DNA of 64,000 nt from Diaporthe sp. PMI_573 (Eukaryota; Ascomycota; Sordariomycetes; Diaporthales; Diaporthaceae). Of the stretch, positions 62,923 to 64,000 are shown in pieces. The first letter of the stretch is position 1. The number at the start of each line of letters is the position of its first letter. Both the position numbers and the translations under genes were made by a program. The notes under the pieces were generated by a model. That model saw only the letters and a list, made by a program, of their open reading frames with translations, ran no database searches and was not told the origin of the DNA. The stretch covers positions 558,001 through 622,000 of the forward strand of contig JAJTUP010000026.1 in the NCBI GenBank assembly GCA_021399435.1. Direction: 5' to 3'.

Positions 62923-63681
62923 ATGGCGCCCTCGCCCATGCTTGTGGCAACAACACAGGCCGTCAGCTTGTCCGCGGCATCCAACGTTGCTGCTCAGGTG
63001 ATCGAGATGTATCGAGCCGAGGTGAGTTGTAGCATGGGCTGAGCATACGTGGACCCTCATGTACTGTGGTTGCTGACAAGGTCAATCGCAGGGACCAAAG
63101 GCCCTGGACCTTCTTCAGCTCGGCCGCTTCGTGCTCCTCGGCGTCATGACAGCTCCGCCCAACTACCAGTGGCAGCTCCTTCTCGAAAAATGGTTCCCAG
63201 CTCATGCTCGTACCTCGCCGGCATCAGATAATTCCAAGGATGGGCGGGACATCGAGAAGGAGGGAGCGCGGCAGGTAGAGGATGCTCGTGGAAAGCCTAA
63301 GCTCAACATGCGCAACACCCTGGCCAAGTGGTTTGTGGATTGCATGACGGTGGGCGCCCTTGTCAATACAGTTGCGTTCCTGGTGCTCATGGGACTTATG
63401 AAGGGGCATGGGATGGGGCAGATAGGGGAAAACCTGAGGACTGTAAGTACCCTCTCATGCCAGTCCTTGCGTGACAGGGGCAGCACGGGCATTGAAGATT
63501 TATTCTTGCTGATGCCGTAGGACAGGAGACCATTCCCATCGTCGTGGCCGGATATAAGATCTGGCCAATCGCGTCGATAGTGAGCTTCAGCTTCGTGCCC
63601 GTGGAGAAGCGCATCGTCTTCCTTGGCTTCATTGGGTTCCTCTGGGGCATCTACATGAGCTTGGTGGCTGCGAATATATGA
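62923..63681 (+). CDS. Mpv17/PMP22-family membrane protein
   Basis: Three exons (62923-63021, 63092-63442, 63526-63681) with introns of 70 and 83 bp encode 201 residues. Exon 1 gives MAPSPMLVATTQAVSLSAAS with the first membrane segment and NVAAQVIEMYRAE. Exon 2 has LDLLQLGRFVLLGVMTAPPN, YQWQLLLEKWFP, and NTLAKWFVDCMTVGALVNTV. Exon 3 holds the signature IWPIASIVSFSFVPVEKRIV and a last membrane helix (FLGFIGFLWGIYMSLVAANI). The W-P-x(3)-x(4)-F-x-x-V-P motif is diagnostic of the family, whose members sit in peroxisomal or inner mitochondrial membranes and act as channels or stress proteins. Organelle cannot be decided from the sequence. The last acceptor (GACAG) was chosen over a nearby TAG to keep frame. 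Confidence 0.88.
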
Positions 63682-64000
63682 GGAACGACAACCCCAAAGG
63701 GTTCAAAGACGTGACGTGACGTGACGTGACGTGACGGATGCTCTCGCAGTGAGTGCATGCTCAGGTTGTGTATGATTAGGCATTATTCCGGGCCCCTCAG
63801 GTGAACACTCCCGCTGTGCTGTCAAATTGAAGATGGCTCTTTTTTCTCCTGCGACCAGGAGCCCAATTCTGCTGCTGTGTTCAACCACTGGGATTATATC
63901 GGGCTATATCAAAAGCCTCCTGGGCACAGTTGAAATGGGCAGTGGATGTTTGCGCGGTGCAGCGGGATACGCCTGATTTTCGGGCTGGTTGGTGACCGCC
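63682..64000. other. Region downstream of the Mpv17-like gene
   Basis: Contains the GTGAC tandem repeat (63711-63735). No gene is visible to the end of the window. Confidence 0.5.
63711..63735. repeat. GTGAC tandem repeat
   Basis: Five copies of GTGAC, giving overlapping TGACGTGA sites (CRE-like core TGACGT), about 30 nt after the stop of the Mpv17-like gene. It is most simply a slippage microsatellite. Confidence 0.85.

Overview
The window is nuclear DNA of a filamentous ascomycete, most likely a Sordariomycete. The basis is short GT-AG introns (about 50-170 bp) with CTAAC/CTGAC-type branch sites, genes on both strands with their own UTRs, and fungal families such as Zn2Cys6 regulators, PEX5, fungal CCCH proteins and an Apq12-like protein. 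No genus can be fixed from the sequence alone. There are no rRNA genes, CRISPR arrays, bacterial operons or intact transposons, and no convincing tRNA.

Layout, left to right. 1-246 is the 3' end of an RRM gene. PEX5 (+) follows, then a Rex1-type RNA exonuclease (-), a small secreted cysteine-rich peptide (-), a SET-MYND protein (-), an aldo-keto reductase (-), a CCCH zinc-finger protein (-), tubulin cofactor E (-) and a peroxisomal MaoC-type enoyl-CoA hydratase ending in SKL (-). An unknown basic nuclear-type protein (+) comes next. A 26-residue metallothionein with two introns (+, 21097-21376) and a ZIP metal transporter (-) lie tail to tail. About 5.5 kb without any gene I can support (23339-28877) leads to a JmjC protein (+). 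Then come cystathionine gamma-lyase (-), a Zn2Cys6 regulator (+), ribosome biogenesis factor Rpf2 (-), a 935-residue Ser-rich protein (+), an Apq12-like nuclear envelope protein (+), the GPN3 GTPase (-), S-adenosylmethionine synthetase (+), a conserved unknown (+), a PI-PLC-X-like protein (+), a conserved probably mitochondrial protein (+), a GFA-fold protein (+) and an Mpv17/PMP22 protein (+).

How they relate. Most are independent housekeeping genes. Three touch the peroxisome: PEX5, the import receptor for SKL-type signals; the SKL-ended hydratase, a plausible cargo; and the Mpv17/PMP22 protein. Cystathionine gamma-lyase and SAM synthetase belong to sulfur amino acid and methyl-group metabolism. 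Metallothionein plus ZIP transporter form a small metal-homeostasis pair.

The most unusual items are: the hidden metallothionein gene; a degenerate, partly palindromic repeat with a 15-16 bp period at four separate intergenic sites (about 859-906, 3590-3661, 9714-9832, 62081-62191); a 21-bp tandem duplication that copies the last codons and stop of the SAM synthetase gene into its 3' UTR; a PEX5 with no visible W-x3-F/Y motif; and a secreted peptide one cysteine short of a knottin-like spacing. Exon boundaries were placed by reading splice sites and keeping frame; none was checked against transcripts.
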